Positions 46,959 through 54,874 of a stretch of DNA of 64,000 nucleotides are shown here, one piece after another. The notes below the pieces were generated by a model that was not told the origin of the DNA, made no database searches, and saw only the letters and a list, made by a program, of their open reading frames with translations. The stretch is from RHLJ01 sp965222205 (GTDB taxonomy: Bacteria; Bacteroidota; Rhodothermia; Balneolales; Balneolaceae). Made by a program: the position numbers and the translations under genes. The stretch is from contig OZ244932.1 of NCBI GenBank assembly GCA_965222205.1, forward strand, positions 620,001 to 684,000. Reading direction: 5' to 3'. Each line of letters begins with the position of its first letter. Position 1 is the stretch's first letter.

Positions 46959-47399
46959 TCAGACCATTGCAGGAGGGCGTTCTATTGCAATACGTACACC
47001 TTGTGGAAGCTCCAGGGTAGGAGGGACAGGATAAAGATTGCTATCCACAGAGATGGAAATCAAATCAAAATCGTTTAAAATGAAAGTTCTGCTATCCCAT
47101 TGAATCAGAGAGGAGTTATGAGCGAAATCATTCGGATATATATCAAGATAGCAATCAGCTGGTGCTTCATGATTGCCTTCAGGCACTTCTTGTTCATTTT
47201 GGTGATGACATACACAGATTTTTAACCCGTCAGAAACGTCGCAATAACAAAACGTTTTCTCGCATTGTTCTTGGTCATGATGCATTTCCAGAATTACAAA
47301 CGATCCGATCATAACTCCGGCGTAACCAAAACTATTCCATGCAACGATTGCAGCGAGCAGGAGGGAAGTGATTTGGTGGTATATGTATTTAAGACTCAT
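46959..47399 (-). CDS. Small Cys/His-rich membrane or secreted protein
   Basis: A 146-residue protein from ATG 47399 (TTG 47432 is an alternative). One hydrophobic segment at about 10-37 is followed by MHHDQEQCEKTFCYCD and LKICVCHHQ: five Cys and several His in ~27 residues, a likely metal site. It ends GVRIAIERPPAMV, an ending I associate with copper/TonB gene clusters of Bacteroidota relatives. It lies upstream of the Met-rich lipoprotein and copper receptor. The start codon sits inside a perfect palindrome at 47384-47413. Confidence 0.6.
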   Translation of the reverse strand: MSLKYIYHQITSLLLAAIVAWNSFGYAGVMIGSFVILEMHHDQEQCEKTFCYCDVSDGLKICVCHHQNEQEVPEGNHEAPADCYLDIYPNDFAHNSSLIQWDSRTFILNDFDLISISVDSNLYPVPPTLELPQGVRIAIERPPAMV

Positions 47400-47413
47400 C
47401 GGTCTTAAATACA
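47384..47413. promoter_or_regulatory. Palindromic operator overlapping a start codon
   Basis: Arms TGTATTTAAGAC (47384-47395) and its exact reverse complement (47402-47413) flank six bases. The core is the same TTAAGAC/GTCTTAA pair found before the Rrf2 gene. The ATG of the Cys/His-rich gene (47397-47399) lies in the spacer. It is probably a site for the Rrf2 regulator. Confidence 0.7.
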
Positions 47414-47493
47414 CCAAGTAATGTGAAGACAATATGAAGTAGAAAAAAAAGATTAATTTCGATTTCGTATGGCACTTGTAAATAATATTCTTA

Positions 47494-47517
47494 AATTAAG
47501 ACAAAATAGTCTTAATT
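47494..47517. promoter_or_regulatory. Palindromic operator before the Rrf2 gene
   Basis: AATTAAGAC (47494-47502), spacer AAAATA, and its reverse complement (47509-47517), ending 8 bases before ATG 47526. The position fits autoregulation by the Rrf2 protein. Confidence 0.75.
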
Positions 47518-47525
47518 ATTAATTC

Positions 47526-47957
47526 ATGTTGCTTTCAAACAAGTGTCAATACGCGCTACGAGCTGCTCTTTATCTGGCTAATCACCAGAACGAAGGGCTG
47601 ATATCGATCAAAGAGATTTCTGAGAAACTGGATATTTCCTTTCATTTTCTTACAAAAATCTTGCAGCAATTATCGAACGAACAGATTATAGAATCTCAAA
47701 AAGGCCCCAAAGGAGGGGTTAAACTTACTACGAAGGGAATCAACATAAGATTATATGATTTAGTAGATATTATAGATGGAGTAGAAACTTTTCACGAATG
47801 TGTACTTGGCTTACCAGGCTGTGGACATTTAAAACCATGTGCTTTACACGATGAGTGGGCGATACGAAGAGAGAATCTTAAATCTATGCTCCAAAGTATG
47901 ACCCTTGAAAAAATATCGAAAAATGGGTCAATATTACACCGCCTGACTTCTGAATAA
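47526..47957 (+). CDS. Rrf2-family regulator, NsrR-like
   Basis: A 143-residue transcription factor. The N-terminal winged helix is typical of Rrf2 (MLLSNKCQYALRAALYLAN, ISIKEISEKLDISFHFLTKI, GPKGGVKL). Three Cys (C92, C99, C105) in HECVLGLPGCGHLKPC sit where NsrR, RirA and IscR bind an iron-sulfur cluster, with spacing closest to NsrR, the NO sensor. Neighbouring N2O-reductase and ric genes agree with NO control. Its own promoter carries a palindrome that recurs before the cytochrome c-nosZ operon. I leave the symbol blank because NO sensing is not proven. Confidence 0.88.
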   Translation: MLLSNKCQYALRAALYLANHQNEGLISIKEISEKLDISFHFLTKILQQLSNEQIIESQKGPKGGVKLTTKGINIRLYDLVDIIDGVETFHECVLGLPGCGHLKPCALHDEWAIRRENLKSMLQSMTLEKISKNGSILHRLTSE

Positions 47958-48002
47958 ATTTCAATGGCAAAAGAGCAAATCTTCATAAAATTTTCACATA
48001 AA

Positions 48003-48023
48003 AAAGATAAAATAGTCTTAAAT
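48003..48023. promoter_or_regulatory. Operator-like site before the cytochrome c-nosZ operon
   Basis: The stretch AAGAT-AAAATA-GTCTTAA (48004-48021) differs by one base from the site before the Rrf2 gene over AAGAC-AAAATA-GTCTTAA, spacer included. It lies 15-20 bases before ATG 48039. This also argues that translation starts at 48039, not at the in-frame ATG 47964. Confidence 0.65.
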
Positions 48024-48038
48024 CTTAATAATAGAATT

Positions 48039-48515
48039 ATGAACACCACAAAACTACTTTCTACACAACTAATTTTGGGACTTCTGATTTTTTCTTCATG
48101 CTCCAATGCAGAACAGAAAAAAGAAGCGCAAAGCAATGCTTCAACCGAAGTTGCAGCCGATCCGGGAGACTGGACTACAAACAAAGGTATTGGTCCGGTT
48201 ACCAATATCAGTTTCGACTCTTCCATAGATGAGGGTTTGGCTGAGGAAGGTCAATCTATTTTTGTAGCTAAATGCTCTGCATGTCATAAACCTAATAAGA
48301 AATATATAGGCCCGGCTATGGTAGGTATTTTCGAGCGACGCACACCCGAGTGGACAGCTAATATGATTTTAAATCCTACGGAAATGGTGCAAAAAGACCC
48401 TATGGCAAAAGAATTGCTTATGGAGTTCAACGGTACTCCTATGGCTAATCAAAACCTCACTCAGGAAGAAGTACGCGCCGTTTTAGAATATTTCCGAACC
48501 CTTAAATCAGAATAA
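48039..48515 (+). CDS. Lipoprotein cytochrome c, probable electron donor to NosZ
   Basis: A 158-residue protein; lipobox FSSC (Cys21), an acidic/Ser-rich linker, then a mono-haem class I cytochrome c with CSACH (C79, C82, H83) and the likely axial Met135 in GTPMANQNLT. The YIGPAM loop is typical. It is anchored in the periplasm and probably delivers electrons to nitrous oxide reductase, since this clade lacks NosR. It is first in the operon and 1 base from the fasciclin gene. Confidence 0.9.
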   Translation: MNTTKLLSTQLILGLLIFSSCSNAEQKKEAQSNASTEVAADPGDWTTNKGIGPVTNISFDSSIDEGLAEEGQSIFVAKCSACHKPNKKYIGPAMVGIFERRTPEWTANMILNPTEMVQKDPMAKELLMEFNGTPMANQNLTQEEVRAVLEYFRTLKSE

Positions 48516-48516
48516 T

Positions 48517-49065
48517 ATGAAAACACTAAAATACCTACCCATAGCCCTATTGCTTGTTGCATTAGCATGTTCATCGAAAAGTGAGCAGTCTTCAAGCAAT
48601 CTTCCGAACAATACCCCACTAGGGCAAGCTTCGGTAGTGGATGAAGACTCTGATCCAAATATCCTGCAAGTCGCAATTCAATCAGAAGATCATAGCACAT
48701 TGGTAGCAGCAGTTCAGGCCGCTGAAATAGAGCATGTATTAGTTAATGCAGGACCATTAACCGTATTTGCACCGGTTAATTCTGCATTCGATGCTTTACC
48801 CGCAGGCACAGTAGAAGATCTGCTTAAGCCAGAAAACAAAGGCAAATTAGCTGGGATTCTTACTAAACATGCCGCTCCTGGTTCTTACAATCTGGAAGGT
48901 TTAAAAAAGGAGGCAGATCGGGGTCGTAAATTATATATGGCCGATGGCTCTTATCTAACAGTTACTGTCGAGGGCGACGATATATTTGTAGAAGGTGCCA
49001 AGGTTCTGGCAAGCGTTCAAACATCGAATGGTATTGTGAACGTGGTAGACAAAGTAATTCTGTAA
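48517..49065 (+). CDS. Fasciclin-domain lipoprotein
   Basis: A 182-residue lipoprotein; lipobox LALAC (Cys18). One FAS1 domain (about 47-182) shows H1-like GPLTVFAPVNSAFDALP, then GILTKHAAPGSYN, YLTVTVEGDDIFVEGAKV and a final NGIVNVVDKVIL. FAS1 domains mediate adhesion or protein contact. Its place between cytochrome c and nosZ, within one transcript, suggests a scaffold for the respiratory proteins (inference). Confidence 0.9.
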   Translation: MKTLKYLPIALLLVALACSSKSEQSSSNLPNNTPLGQASVVDEDSDPNILQVAIQSEDHSTLVAAVQAAEIEHVLVNAGPLTVFAPVNSAFDALPAGTVEDLLKPENKGKLAGILTKHAAPGSYNLEGLKKEADRGRKLYMADGSYLTVTVEGDDIFVEGAKVLASVQTSNGIVNVVDKVIL

Positions 49066-49096
49066 TTCAATAAATCAACAATAAATAGGTAATACT

Positions 49097-51055
49097 ATGA
49101 AATTAACAAACTACATAACTCTCTTCGTGGTGCTTTTTGCGATAGCGGGTTCTGCATGTATGCAGTCGAACAATAATGGTGCGCTTGGTGGTAGTGCTGC
49201 TGAGAAAGTGTACGTAGCTCCAGGTGAACAGGATGAATTTTATGCATTCTTATCCGGTGGATATAGCGGTAACTTAACCGTATACGGACTTCCATCAGGA
49301 CGAATGCTGAAAGAGATTCCAGTATTCTCTCAATTCCCTACTTCAGGGTATGGATATTCTGAAGAAACTAAGCCGATGTTTAATACTTCTCATGGTTTTA
49401 TACCCTGGGATGATTTGCATCACCCTGATATCTCACAAACCAACGGTGAACTAGACGGACGCTGGATCTTTGCAAATGCTAACAATACTCCACGTATTGC
49501 CCGCATAAGCTTAGAAACATTTGAAACCGAAGAAATCATCGAGATTCCGAACTCGGCAGGAAACCACAGTTCATCTTTTATTACCGAGAACACCGAGTAT
49601 GTGGTAGCAGGTACACGTTTTTCTGTACCAGTTCCTCAGCGTGATATTTCCATCGACGAGTACAAAGGCAATTTTAAAGGTGCAGTTAGTTTTGTGAGTG
49701 TCGACGAAGAGACCGGACACATGGATCTGTCATTTCAAATTATGATGCCGGGCTTTAACTACGATTTGGGACACCCTGGTCGTGGCGAGTCTCATGGTTG
49801 GTTTTTCTTTACCACTTATAATACTGAGGAAGCCAATACCCTACTTGAAGTAAACGCGTCTCAAAACGATAAAGATTTTATCGCGGCGATTAACTGGAAA
49901 TTGGCCGAAGAGTACATCGCTCAAGGTAAATACACTACTATGGAAGCTGAGTATGCACATAACGTGTATGATGAAAGCACGCATACTGGTACTTCTACTA
50001 TGAAAAAAGAAGTGAGAGTACTTGACCCTTCTGAGTTACCAGGTTTGGTTTACTTTTTACCAACTCCAAAATCTCCACACGGCGTGGATGTTGATCCTTC
50101 AGGAGAATACATCGTGGGTGCTGGTAAACTGTCGGCCTCACTTACAGTTCACTCATTTTCTAATATGATGGAAGCGATTGAGACTGAGGATTATGATGGC
50201 GAAGCTTATAATATTCCTATTCTGAATTTTGAGAAAGTAACTGCCGGACAAGTGGAATCTGCGGGATTAGGACCACTGCATACCGAGTTCGATGGACGTG
50301 GAAATGCTTATACCACATTCTTTATCTCTTCTGAAGTTGTGAAGTGGGAATTAGGTTCATGGGAAGTTATCGATCGCAAGCCAACCTATTATTCAGTAGG
50401 TCACTTAATGATTCCAGGCGGAAACTCACGCAGCCCATTCGGTAAATACGTAGTGGCGATGAACAAAATCACTAAAGACCGTTACTTACCAACCGGACCA
50501 GAAATGGAGCACTCTGCTCAGCTTTACGATATAAGCGGAGACAAAATGGAGCTGCTGCTTGATTTTCCTACACACGGTGAGCCTCACTACGCCGCCGGAG
50601 CACCAGCAAGCCTGATTGCGCCACGCTCTAAAAAATTCTATCAGTTAGAAGAAAATGAGCATCCGTATGCTGTGATGAATGAAGGCGAAACCAAAGTAGT
50701 ACGAGAAAGAAATAGCAATATCGTGCATGTGAGCATGTCTACTATCCGTAGTCACTTCTCACCCGATAACATCGAAGGAATAAAAGTAGGGGATAAAGTG
50801 TACTTCCACATTACCAACCTGGAGCAAGATTTCGATGTACCTCATGGTGTAGCAATGATTGGTGCCAACACTTCTGAGCTGTTGATTATGCCGGGACAAA
50901 CTAAAACTTTCCTTTGGGAGCCTGATAAAGTAGGTGTATGGCCATTTTACTGTACCGATTTCTGTTCAGCTCTCCACCAGGAAATGCAAGGATATGTTCG
51001 GGTTTCGCCAGCAAACTCTAATATCGAATTAAGCTGGTCTCTCGACGGTGAATAA
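49097..51055 (+). CDS. nosZ: Nitrous oxide reductase, clade II
   Basis: A 652-residue periplasmic enzyme reducing N2O to N2. The signal peptide lacks twin arginines and ends SAC, possibly lipidated, typical of clade II (Sec-dependent). The seven-blade propeller holding the CuZ His ligands includes NTSHGF, LHHPDIS, GHPGRGESHGWFFF, SPHGVDVDPSGEY and GEPHYAAG. The C-terminal cupredoxin has VPHGVAMIG and the CuA motif C619-x3-C623-x3-H627-x2-M630. All expected ligand regions are present, so it should be active. Confidence 0.96.
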   Translation: MKLTNYITLFVVLFAIAGSACMQSNNNGALGGSAAEKVYVAPGEQDEFYAFLSGGYSGNLTVYGLPSGRMLKEIPVFSQFPTSGYGYSEETKPMFNTSHGFIPWDDLHHPDISQTNGELDGRWIFANANNTPRIARISLETFETEEIIEIPNSAGNHSSSFITENTEYVVAGTRFSVPVPQRDISIDEYKGNFKGAVSFVSVDEETGHMDLSFQIMMPGFNYDLGHPGRGESHGWFFFTTYNTEEANTLLEVNASQNDKDFIAAINWKLAEEYIAQGKYTTMEAEYAHNVYDESTHTGTSTMKKEVRVLDPSELPGLVYFLPTPKSPHGVDVDPSGEYIVGAGKLSASLTVHSFSNMMEAIETEDYDGEAYNIPILNFEKVTAGQVESAGLGPLHTEFDGRGNAYTTFFISSEVVKWELGSWEVIDRKPTYYSVGHLMIPGGNSRSPFGKYVVAMNKITKDRYLPTGPEMEHSAQLYDISGDKMELLLDFPTHGEPHYAAGAPASLIAPRSKKFYQLEENEHPYAVMNEGETKVVRERNSNIVHVSMSTIRSHFSPDNIEGIKVGDKVYFHITNLEQDFDVPHGVAMIGANTSELLIMPGQTKTFLWEPDKVGVWPFYCTDFCSALHQEMQGYVRVSPANSNIELSWSLDGE

Positions 51056-51068
51056 ACTTTAAACCAAC

Positions 51069-51099
51069 AAAAACCCCTTCATGCCGGAAGGGGTTTTTA
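51069..51099 (+). terminator. Hairpin with T-run inside the nos operon
   Basis: AAACCCCTTC (51071-51080) pairs with GAAGGGGTTT (51087-51096) around the loop ATGCCG and is followed by TT. It lies 14 bases after the nosZ stop, and the downstream nos genes need readthrough or their own promoter. It probably lowers expression of the assembly genes relative to nosZ or stabilises the nosZ mRNA. Confidence 0.85.
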
Positions 51100-51119
51100 A
51101 TACTAATCGAAGGTTAGTT

Positions 51120-51707
51120 ATGAAAAAATCAAAGCTACTAATGATTGCAGGTTCATTACTGATTTTAGGATTGTTCATCTTTCCAATGTGGAATATTTTA
51201 TTGAAAGCTCCACAATATCCAGATGGAATTGGAATGGATATCTGGATTAACAAAATAGTGGGTGCCAACCCGAATGATATTCAAAATATAAACTTGATGA
51301 ACCATTACGTAGGAATGGATTCCATTCCTACAGAAATGAAAGAGTTTGTAATTTTTCCTTGGGTTGTTGCCATAATGAGTGGAATTGGGGTGATTTTTGG
51401 GCTCATTGGAAATCGAAAGCTTTTTCTAACCTGGTTTATTGTAATGTGTTTGCTTGGAGCTGCAGGGATGTATGATTTTTACCTTTGGGAATATGAATAC
51501 GGTCATAATTTGAATCCAAAAGCACCTATAAAGGTTCCTGGGCAATCTTACCAACCACCTGTTTTCGGTTACAAAAAAATACTCAATTTTGAAGCCTATT
51601 CTTATCCATCAACCGGAGCATACCTTCTATTTGCAGGAATGTTTGGATCCGTTGTAGCATATTTTTTAGATAAAAAAGAAGAGGAAGCTGATGAAGACGA
51701 AGCTTAG
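51120..51707 (+). CDS. Four-helix membrane protein of nos cluster, NosB-like
   Basis: A 195-residue protein from ATG 51120 (AAGG at 51110-51113); an in-frame ATG at 51081 lies in the terminator loop and is rejected. Four membrane helices: about 4-24, 80-100, 105-125 and 165-185. The periplasmic MYDFYLWEYEYGHNLNP and KVPGQSYQPPVFG stretches are conserved in nos clusters of Bacteroidota relatives as I recall. Its position right after nosZ is that of NosB of clade II operons, so a role in NosZ electron supply or maturation is likely. It overlaps nosL by 17 bases. Confidence 0.7.
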   Translation: MKKSKLLMIAGSLLILGLFIFPMWNILLKAPQYPDGIGMDIWINKIVGANPNDIQNINLMNHYVGMDSIPTEMKEFVIFPWVVAIMSGIGVIFGLIGNRKLFLTWFIVMCLLGAAGMYDFYLWEYEYGHNLNPKAPIKVPGQSYQPPVFGYKKILNFEAYSYPSTGAYLLFAGMFGSVVAYFLDKKEEEADEDEA

Positions 51708-52116
51708 AACATTATTTTTACTTACAGTTTATTTGTTTGCGGGCTGTGCAATCGAAATAGATGAAATCAATTACGGACATGATACGTGTGCATATTGTAC
51801 AATGATGATCGTGGATAAAAAACACCCTTCCCAAATAGTAACTAACAAAGGTAAAGTGTTTAAATATGATTCTATTGAATGCATGATCAGAGATAAAAGA
51901 ACTATGGAAGAAGAATCCATTGCTTTGCAAAAAGTAATGGACTTCAAAACCGGAGAATTTATCGATGCACATTCAGCTTCTTTTTTGATCAGCCCTCAGT
52001 TATCTAGCCCAATGGGAGCAAATTTATCGGCATTTTCTTCGGAACAAGATGCTTTAAATATTGGATACGAAGGAACTTTATATACCTGGAATACCATCCG
52101 GGAACACATTAATTGA
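51691..52116 (+). CDS. nosL: NosL copper chaperone lipoprotein
   Basis: A 141-residue lipoprotein; lipobox LFAGC (Cys19). NosL hallmarks are INYGHDTCAYCTMMIVDKKH (Cys-x2-Cys-x-Met-Met) and FKYDSIECMI. NosL binds Cu(I) and helps assemble the CuZ centre, working with NosDFY in the periplasm. It starts within the end of the preceding gene. Confidence 0.92.
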   Translation: MKTKLRTLFLLTVYLFAGCAIEIDEINYGHDTCAYCTMMIVDKKHPSQIVTNKGKVFKYDSIECMIRDKRTMEEESIALQKVMDFKTGEFIDAHSASFLISPQLSSPMGANLSAFSSEQDALNIGYEGTLYTWNTIREHIN

Positions 52117-52138
52117 GTGTTTAAAATAAAGGCACGTC

Positions 52139-53374
52139 ATGTTATATAAATGGTTAATAGTAGGTTGCATGGCATTAATAATGATCACCCTAAGTGCTCA
52201 GGCTCAGATTAATGTCTGCACAAATTGTTCGATTAGTACGATTCAGGAAGGGATCGAGGCGGCAGAACCCTACGATACCGTTTTGATCAGGCAGGGAGTT
52301 TACTACGAATATGATATTCTGATAGCTAAACCTCTTACGTTAAAGGGTGAAACCGGTGTAATTATTGATGGCGAAAAGAAAGGAACCATCCTGAAAGTTC
52401 AGACCGAAGATGTTCATATATCAAACCTGAACTTGAAACGTGTTGGGTTATCCCATACCGATGAATTTGCTGCGGTTCATGTCTCAGAAAGCAAGAATTT
52501 CACACTGGATAATCTCGTTGTCGAGGACGCTTTTTTTGGCTTTTTGATCGAAGGAAGCTCCAAAGGTACGATTACAAACAATGTTCTTTCGGGCGAATCA
52601 GAATTGGAGTTTTATTCCGGGAACGGAGTACATGCCTGGAAAAGCAAAAATCTAACCATTACCGGAAATACCATCAAAAATTTGCGTGACGGTATCTACC
52701 TCGAATTTGTAGATAATTCGGTTGTAACAAACAATCTTAGTGAAAAGAACATCCGATATGGACTGCACTTCATGTTTAGTAATAACAATGCCTATAGTAA
52801 CAATACATTTAGAAATAACGGAGCCGGCGTTGCCGTAATGTTTTCCAAACACATAGAGATGAAAGAGAATCAGTTTGTGAACAATTGGGGCACTGCTTCT
52901 TTCGGACTACTTTTAAAAGAGATTTACGATGCAGAAATCACTAATAATATTTTTGATGAAAACACTGTAGCCATCGCCGTTGAAGGCTCATCACGTATCA
53001 ATTACCTGAACAACAGCTTATCCCGAAATGGCTGGGGAGTAAAAATGTCGGGCGGTTGTTATTCGAACAGATTTTCGAACAATGCGTTTTCAAATAACTC
53101 CTTCGATGTTTCTTTTAATAGTCGCCTAAACGACAATGAGTTTTCGGGTAATTATTGGAGTACCTATTCCGGCTATGATTTGAACAAAGACGGTATTGGA
53201 GATGTACCACATCGCCCGGTAAAACTGTTTTCGTATGTAGTAAATCGTACTCCGGAAAGTATAGTGTTACTCCGTAGTTTTTTTGTGGATCTCATCAACT
53301 TTACAGAAAATGTAGCCCCGGTTTTTACTCCGGTAGACTTAGTCGATAACGCTCCTTTAATGAGAATGCCATAA
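52139..53374 (+). CDS. nosD: NosD, periplasmic maturation protein
   Basis: A 411-residue exported protein with a signal peptide to about residue 23 (SAQAQ). A right-handed beta-helix of CASH/NosD repeats follows (NNVLSG, ITGNTIKNLRDGIYLEF, NAYSNNTFRNNGAGVAVMFS, NNIFDENTVAIAVEGSS), then the typical ending NYWSTYSGYDLNKDGIGDVP. It takes copper from NosL and loads NosZ together with NosFY. Its stop overlaps the nosF start by one base. Confidence 0.94.
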   Translation: MLYKWLIVGCMALIMITLSAQAQINVCTNCSISTIQEGIEAAEPYDTVLIRQGVYYEYDILIAKPLTLKGETGVIIDGEKKGTILKVQTEDVHISNLNLKRVGLSHTDEFAAVHVSESKNFTLDNLVVEDAFFGFLIEGSSKGTITNNVLSGESELEFYSGNGVHAWKSKNLTITGNTIKNLRDGIYLEFVDNSVVTNNLSEKNIRYGLHFMFSNNNAYSNNTFRNNGAGVAVMFSKHIEMKENQFVNNWGTASFGLLLKEIYDAEITNNIFDENTVAIAVEGSSRINYLNNSLSRNGWGVKMSGGCYSNRFSNNAFSNNSFDVSFNSRLNDNEFSGNYWSTYSGYDLNKDGIGDVPHRPVKLFSYVVNRTPESIVLLRSFFVDLINFTENVAPVFTPVDLVDNAPLMRMP

Positions 53375-54081
53375 TGATTGAATTTAAAAATATTAAGAAG
53401 AAGTTTGGCCAGCTAGAAGTGCTAAAAGGGATTGATTTTGAAGTACTACAGGGTCGTGTTACAGCTGTATTAGGTCCAAACGGGTCGGGTAAAACAACTT
53501 TAATAAAATCACTTTTAGGGATGGTTTACCCTGATTCCGGTAATATTCATCTTGATGGATACCGCCTTAACGGCAAGGCTGATTACCGCAATAAAATTGG
53601 CTATTTACCGCAAATAGCACGCTTCCCCGAAAACCTGACCGCGCGAGAACTGTTGAAAATGGTCAGCTCCGTTCGAACGGCAAAAAGCGCCGAATCTGAC
53701 TTGCTTGAACACTTTGAGTTGGAATCTTATCTGGACAAAAAACTGCTGCATTTGTCAGGTGGAACCCGGCAGAAAATCAACATTGTGATGGCTCTGATGT
53801 TTGATGCGGAGTACTTGATACTGGACGAACCAACAACAGGCTTAGATCCCATCGCCCTGAAAACGCTGAAGCAGCTGATAGCTAAACAGCGGGATGCCGG
53901 GAAAACCATTTTGGTTACGTCTCATATTTTAAGTTTTGTAGAAGAAGTAGCTGATGAAATAGTTTTTTTGTTAGAAGGACACATTCATTATCAAGGAAGC
54001 ATTGATGAGTTGAAATCGGCCACAAACACCGAAGATTTAGAAAGTGCTATTGCACGCTTAATGGAGGCACAAAATGCTTAA
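53374..54081 (+). CDS. nosF: NosF, ABC-transporter ATPase
   Basis: A 235-residue ATPase: Walker A GPNGSGKTTL (34-43), the Q-loop in GYLPQ, signature LSGGTRQ, Walker B YLILDEPTTGLDP, and switch His in LVTSHIL. It powers NosY-NosD in copper-centre assembly of NosZ. It overlaps nosD by 1 base and nosY by 8 bases. Confidence 0.94.
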   Translation: MIEFKNIKKKFGQLEVLKGIDFEVLQGRVTAVLGPNGSGKTTLIKSLLGMVYPDSGNIHLDGYRLNGKADYRNKIGYLPQIARFPENLTARELLKMVSSVRTAKSAESDLLEHFELESYLDKKLLHLSGGTRQKINIVMALMFDAEYLILDEPTTGLDPIALKTLKQLIAKQRDAGKTILVTSHILSFVEEVADEIVFLLEGHIHYQGSIDELKSATNTEDLESAIARLMEAQNA

Positions 54082-54856
54082 TATTATCAGGTATACATTT
54101 TACGACCTACTGCGCAGTCGCTGGAGCATTTTCTACATGCTGTTCTTTTTGGTAACCAGTATGGCATTGCTGTTTTTAAGTAATGATCTGGGTAGTGCAA
54201 TAATCTCTTTAATGAACATTCTGTTGATCTTAGCTCCATTGGTGGGCACGATTTTCGGTGTCATTTTCTACTACAACTCATCAGACTTCAGCGAGCTGTT
54301 ACTTGCTCACCCCTTAAAACGCAGTACCATTTTTCTTGGGCAACTTTACGGGTTATGCATCTCACTCAGCCTGAGCTTAGTACTCGGCCTGGGACTTCCG
54401 TTTTTGTTCTACGGATTACTCTACTCCGATGCAATTTTCGACTTTGTGATTCTGCTGGTTGATGGTGTTGTACTCACATTCATTTTTGTGGGATTGGCAT
54501 ACATCATTGCACTTAAAAACGACAACAAAGTGAAAGGTTTTGGCTACGCACTTTTAATGTGGCTGGTATTTGCCATTCTTTATGATGGCATGTTATTGGT
54601 TATTATGATGCAATTTCAGGATTACCCGCTCGACACTTTTTCTTTAGTGAGTACAGTAGTAAATCCCATCGACTTATCCAGGATTTTGATTCTGCTAAAA
54701 CTTGATATCTCGGCGCTACTAGGCTATACCGGGGCCTTATACCAGCAATTTTTTGGAACCATGGCAGGTATTTTTATTTCCTTTGGCTTACTGGCAGTGT
54801 GGTCGCTGCTACCAAGTGGATTGGTTTTAAAAATCGCCACCTCAAAAGACTTTTAA
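54074..54856 (+). CDS. nosY: NosY, ABC-transporter permease
   Basis: A 260-residue inner-membrane protein with six hydrophobic segments of the ABC-2 type. It opens MLNIIRYTFYDLLRSRWSIF and carries YYNSSDFSELLLAHPLKRST, the typical NosY region. It is the membrane partner of NosF for NosD-dependent loading. It is 18 bases from the ric gene. Confidence 0.92.
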   Translation: MLNIIRYTFYDLLRSRWSIFYMLFFLVTSMALLFLSNDLGSAIISLMNILLILAPLVGTIFGVIFYYNSSDFSELLLAHPLKRSTIFLGQLYGLCISLSLSLVLGLGLPFLFYGLLYSDAIFDFVILLVDGVVLTFIFVGLAYIIALKNDNKVKGFGYALLMWLVFAILYDGMLLVIMMQFQDYPLDTFSLVSTVVNPIDLSRILILLKLDISALLGYTGALYQQFFGTMAGIFISFGLLAVWSLLPSGLVLKIATSKDF

Positions 54857-54874
54857 CTAAAAACCCTTATTAAC

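Noticed and set aside
47964..48038. ATG 47964 as start of the cytochrome c
   Set aside because: It would place 25 odd residues before a proper lipoprotein signal and put the Rrf2-type site inside the gene.
47792..48226. Minus-strand open frame of 144 codons
   Set aside because: It overlaps the Rrf2 and cytochrome c genes and their intergenic operator; no supporting motif.
51081..51119. ATG 51081 as start of the NosB-like protein
   Set aside because: It lies in the loop of a terminator hairpin; ATG 51120 has a ribosome site and begins directly with the first membrane helix.
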